DNA from: Laguncularia racemosa
Taxonomy: Eukaryota > Streptophyta > Magnoliopsida > Myrtales > Combretaceae
Assembly: GCA_037954665.1 (NCBI GenBank)
Contig: JBBMOL010000099.1
Span: 248,001 to 312,000, forward strand
Length of the DNA stretch: 64,000 bases
Direction: 5' to 3'
The notes below the pieces were generated by a model. It did not search any database and was not told the DNA's origin. It saw only the letters and a program-made list of their open reading frames with translations. Both the position numbers and the translations under genes were made by a program. Shown one piece after another: positions 60,501-64,000 of this stretch; the stretch's first letter is position 1, and each line of letters begins with the position of its first letter.

Positions 60501-62107
60501 ATCGAGAAAGGAACTCTACACCTCTCTTTCACCTCTATTCACTATGCCGCTTTAATCCATCCAATGGTGTACGGACTCGAATGTTTCTCTGTAGGTACTT
60601 GGAGCTTCTTCACGACCTCCTTCCCAATGATGTTCTCACAGCTCCCACTATCGATAATCAAGTCAAACACTTTCCCACCAATCGTGCACCTAGTGCGAAA
60701 CAACTGGTGTCGCTGTGAACTATCCTCTTGCTTTGGTGCTAACATCATCCTCCTAATTACGTAATTAAGCTCCACCACTTCGTCAACCTCTTCATAGTAC
60801 TCTTCATCACCGTCGGGTTCACAACACACTTCTTCGTCCTCTTCCCTTTTGACAATGTTTATTGTGCGTCGATTTGGGCACTCATTTGATCGATGTCTCG
60901 GCTGATTACATTTATAGCATTTCCCCAATATTGGCTTGGCATATGGATTGTTTTGCCTTGGGGCTTCTTTATTCTCCACCGGTCTCTTTTCTTCTACCTT
61001 GTCTTCTTTCCTGTCCATACTCCCCGTTGGTTTCTCAACCACTCCTCTAGGTCGCTCACCAATCATCCTACTACTACTACTAAGATTATTGTAAGTGTAA
61101 GCCCTTTTACTTCCTCCAAACCTTACGCTCTGCTCTTGTATCATCATTTCTGCTTGGAGGGCCAAGTTCTTGGCTTCATTCACGGTTCTGAACACCGTCA
61201 CTCCTATCTTATCTCTAATCTGAGGCTTCAACCCGTCTACAAACCGTGCCACCTGTTGACCTTTAGTTTCCCTCAAATCATTCCTCTCCGCTAACCTCAT
61301 GAATTCCGCGGTGTAGTCATGCACCGTCCTCTGCCCTTGTCGGCACCGTTGATACTGTTGGAAAATGATTTGCTCGTAGTCAGGTGGCAAGAAATCTCTC
61401 TGCAACAGATTCCTCATGCGGTACCATGATCTAATAAGTTGCCGCCCTTCCCTTTGCCTACGGTGCTGCAACCGATCCCACCATGCAGACGCCCCGCCTT
61501 TCAATCTACAAGCAACCATCTTCACCCTTCTATCCTCAGGAACTTCCATATAATCAAAGAACCTATCGACCTCCGCCAGCCAATCTAAAAATTCCTCTAT
61601 ATTCAAATTGCCATTAAAAGAAGGGATATCTACCTTAAGACGAAAGTCTCCGCCTTCAGCATAGTCGAACCCCTGGTGATTGCGTCGATATCCACCACCA
61701 TATGCTTGTTCATTCTGGTCATCCACTCCACGATACCTACCACCACCAACAACACCACCCCTTCTCGGTGGTTGTTCCCGCCTCTGCATAATTCCTTCCT
61801 CTTCCTCAGAAGAGCTTTCTTCAATTCTCCGGTTCAATTGGTTTTCGGCAACAAAGTCATTGATAGGGCCGCCGCGAGCAACTGCTACCCCCGGTCGATT
61901 CCCAACAACGCCCCTATGACCGTTGTGGTCCATCACCATGGCGTCGAACCGCGCCACCAAATCCTCCAGGCGTTGTTCTACACGCCCAAGCCTCTGCTTC
62001 ATGGTTTCAACCACTGCCCTCGGAGCCCATTGATTGACTCCTTGGACTTCCGCATCCCGATCAAGGTCGAGAACGCGACTACCATCAACACCATCGTTAG
62101 CCGACAT
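57527..62107 (-). pseudogene. Gag-Pol polyprotein pseudogene of the gypsy element
   Basis: Gag starts at 62107 (MSANDG). It has a Retrotrans_gag domain (about 61250-61620 with FLDWLAEVDRFF and KGGASAWW) and a CCHC knuckle at about 60880-60920 in which the usual Gly-His reads Arg-His. Protease shows DSG in LIIDSGSC (about 60637-60665). RT covers about 59300-59960 with YFDD near 59600, RNase H about 58850-59236, and integrase 57850-58540 with HPQTDG. Stops lie at 60542, 60539, 60488, 59969, 59642, 59273, 58535 and 57749 (lowest base of each). Frame breaks lie near 58410 and 58083. The frame ends at 57527, about 30 bases inside the 3' LTR. Several stops are single C-to-T changes from CAG or CGA. 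Confidence 0.92.
57558..57569 (-). other. Polypurine tract of the gypsy element
   Basis: On the minus strand ggtgggagagaa abuts the 3' LTR. It lies inside the coding frame, which runs on into the LTR. Confidence 0.8.
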
Positions 62108-62126
62108 CTCCGTAGGAAATTGCCTT

Positions 62127-62138
62127 GCTCTGATACCA
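62127..62138 (-). other. Primer binding site, initiator tRNA-Met type
   Basis: On the minus strand tggtatcagagc starts two bases after the 5' LTR end at 62141. Confidence 0.85.
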
Positions 62139-62140
62139 AC

Positions 62141-62723
62141 TGACGCAGCGTAGAAAGCGTAACGAAACGAATCCGAATATGGATTGGTTTCACAACAATA
62201 AAGAATAGCTCTTTGATGCAAACTATGGTTGCGCACAACCGATAAACGGAGATAATTCTCTCTCGAAGTGTATTTCAAAGTATGAATAAAATGTAACCCT
62301 AACAGGTCTGACAAAAGAATATATATACTTCTCCGTAAAATATCTAAAAGGAGAAAATCTAAGCGTACACGTGGAAATAAATAATGATATACACGTCTAT
62401 AAACTATCGCATACACGGCCGTGCCCCTAGGCCATGTATGTTTCTGGGCATGTGACGAGCGCAGTACACGGTCGCATACACGGCCATGCCTCTAGGCCGT
62501 GTATGTTTCTGTGAGAATCCTGATAGAACACACGGTCGCATACACAGCCGTGCCTCTAGGTCGTGTATGTTTCTGTGAGAATCCTGATAGAACACACGGC
62601 CGTGTCTCTGGCTGTGCCTGAACCTGTGTAAGCTCAGTGAAGATCCTGCTAAAACACACGGTCATGTCTCTAGCCGTGCCTGTACTCGTGTGTCAACCTG
62701 TGTCCTCCACGATGTTCGCATCA
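62141..62723 (-). repeat. 5' LTR of the minus-strand gypsy element
   Basis: 583 bp, with a TATA-like tatatata at about 62319-62327. It carries the palindromic GC-rich tract (62409-62700) with one extra 64-bp unit at about 62525-62590 compared with the 3' LTR, which exactly accounts for the length difference. Confidence 0.93.
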
Positions 62724-62855
62724 AGATGAATGAAAGTCTGTGTATGCTACTACACATAAAGCATTTATTTTTCTTTTACTGTGTTTTTAGTTATTAGAGT
62801 TCTTGTTTTAATTTCTTTGTCTTCTTGTTTTGTTTTATTGTGGGTTGAAATATAG

Positions 62856-63322
62856 ATTGGTGCAAGGGCCTACTTACATTGGCTAAATTCATCTGGAGCA
62901 AGCAATGGAACAAAGGAGATGGACCTTTGGGGGGAGTTCAATTCTCCATTCCCTTTCTCCTATCCCCTCATTGAGCATATGCATTTGAATGGCTCAAGGG
63001 GACCTGATTTACAAGGGTATGTGGCGAGTGAAGCGTCACAATAATCTTATGCGATGAAATTTAAATAGCATATAATGATATAATAATGTAATAATGTACC
63101 ATTTATATATGACCTTATAATACTTAATATAGAGTATGTGTATATGTGTGTGTATTATCTCAACCCAACATTATGCTTATACGTGTATTAAATATACTGT
63201 ATCTGCTTTAACCTAGTTTTACCGACCCAGAAACTGTAATAATAAGCATATTTTCATTAATGCAGTTATTATCATCGTATGATGAAGATATATTCCACTG
63301 TTGGGTGCTGCATCTCCGCAAG
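62856..63322 (+). CDS. Two candidate internal exons of an unrecognised gene
   Basis: Exon 1 (62856-63016) follows a T-rich tract and the acceptor gaaatatag, and ends at gg|GTATGTG. It encodes phrases such as ARAYLHWLN, MDLWGEFNSPFPFSYPL and HLNGSRGPDLQ. Exon 2 (63266-63322, 57 nt) follows a good acceptor (cattaatgcag) and ends CAAG|GTTAGA. In the joined frame it continues GYYHRMMKIYSTVGCCISA. Both junctions keep phase 2 and the joined frame has no stop. I do not recognise the protein. The pieces could belong to the same gene as the exons at 54006-54509, with the LINE, Athila and gypsy sequences lying in an intron, but that gene's third candidate exon already ends in a stop. Confidence 0.35.
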
Positions 63323-64000
63323 GTTAGAATGCAAGACAGCAAAAGCTAATTTATTGATAGGTAATGGAAACAAGATTATGGAAATTTACATTGAAAATAT
63401 AAGCCAAGCTAATTACACAAATATGTTAAGATAATCATTATAAGATAATAAAATAATAATAAAAAAGATAACTAATTTCATACCACCAGATAATTAGTTG
63501 ATAATCTCATACCATGATAAATTTTCTTGACGATCTCATACTAGTACTAGTTTATATGGCATTCATCCAAATAAAATTTATAAGTCTCATAGCATCAAAA
63601 GAAAAGAAAGGTGTCATATGAATTTCTAAGAATGAAATATGTTATTCATCTAATTTCTATCCAAAACCCCTTAAAAATCAAGAGTATTTATATAAGTAAG
63701 ATTATATACGAATCTTATAATCTTGAATCAATCTAATAGTTATTAAAGAAATATCTTGATAAAAAATAAAAAAAAGGCAAACTAATGAGATTTAACATTA
63801 CAAAAATAAGATATCAATTTAATCGGATAAAACATAACAATAAAATTATATCTAAAACTCAAATGATGTAATATAAAATAAAATTACCATCTTAGAGCAG
63901 CGCGTTATGTTACCATCAATATGTGGTATAAGAACGCAAGTTCTTTTTTCCAATGAGTAAGTGCACTATGTAATTCCATGTCGAGAAATTGATAAGGTTA
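63323..64000. other. AT-rich sequence to the window end
   Basis: No further exon or gene is supported. The stretch is AT-rich with several short A runs. Confidence 0.5.

Larger units (their letters stand above)
57039..62723 (-). mobile_element. Complete but inactivated Ty3/gypsy element (minus strand)
   Basis: The 5685-bp element is bounded by LTRs and by perfect agatg target duplications (57034-57038 and 62724-62728). On the minus strand it reads 5' LTR, PBS, gag-pol in one frame, PPT and 3' LTR. RT wording ([25 protein letters not shown]) places it near the Reina/CRM chromovirus group; no chromodomain is visible. Eight nonsense codons and two frameshifts make it non-autonomous. Confidence 0.93.

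Overview
This is a stretch of plant nuclear chromosome, most likely from a eudicot. It is AT-rich and gene-poor, with few recognisable host genes among nested LTR retrotransposons. The lineage rests on an intronless P-class pentatricopeptide repeat (PPR) gene, a DUF241 gene, a CACTA transposon, a Tat/Ogre-type Ty3/gypsy element, a Ty1/copia element and solo LTRs, all land-plant hallmarks. I cannot name the species.

Layout: 1-3606 holds no gene. A solo LTR (3612-5023, perfect 5-bp target duplication) sits just upstream of a decayed CACTA transposon (about 5029-13581) whose TNP2-type transposase is split by a second solo LTR (7729-9317, perfect 5-bp duplication). From 15078 to 29887 lies an almost complete 14.8-kb Tat/Ogre retrotransposon with 2-kb LTRs, PBS, an extra ORF1, gag-protease, a predicted 116-nt intron, pol with two RNase H domains and integrase, a 132-bp higher-order tandem array and a polypurine tract. 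It is silenced by four nonsense codons.

From 31 to 46 kb is a minus-strand series of three DUF241 genes. The two left copies (31250-32141 and 35115-40282) are pseudogenes that also share their upstream sequence, and the middle one is split by a degenerate copia element (35459-40174). Only the right copy (44476-45354) is intact. An intact mitochondrial-type PPR gene follows at 48372-50291.

From 51 kb on come a fold-back DNA element with long inverted ends (51123-53114), candidate exons of an unrecognised plus-strand gene (54006-54509), LINE and Athila-like fragments, and a complete but inactivated minus-strand Ty3/gypsy element (57039-62723). Two further well-formed candidate exons lie at 62856-63322. 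The intact host genes are therefore the DUF241 and PPR genes, with weaker evidence for one or two spliced genes in the right quarter. No new defence-like or metabolic system was seen. The most notable signals are the frame-restoring retrotransposon intron, the higher-order repeat in its 3' UTR, the GC-rich palindrome clusters shared by unrelated LTRs, and the hidden exon series.
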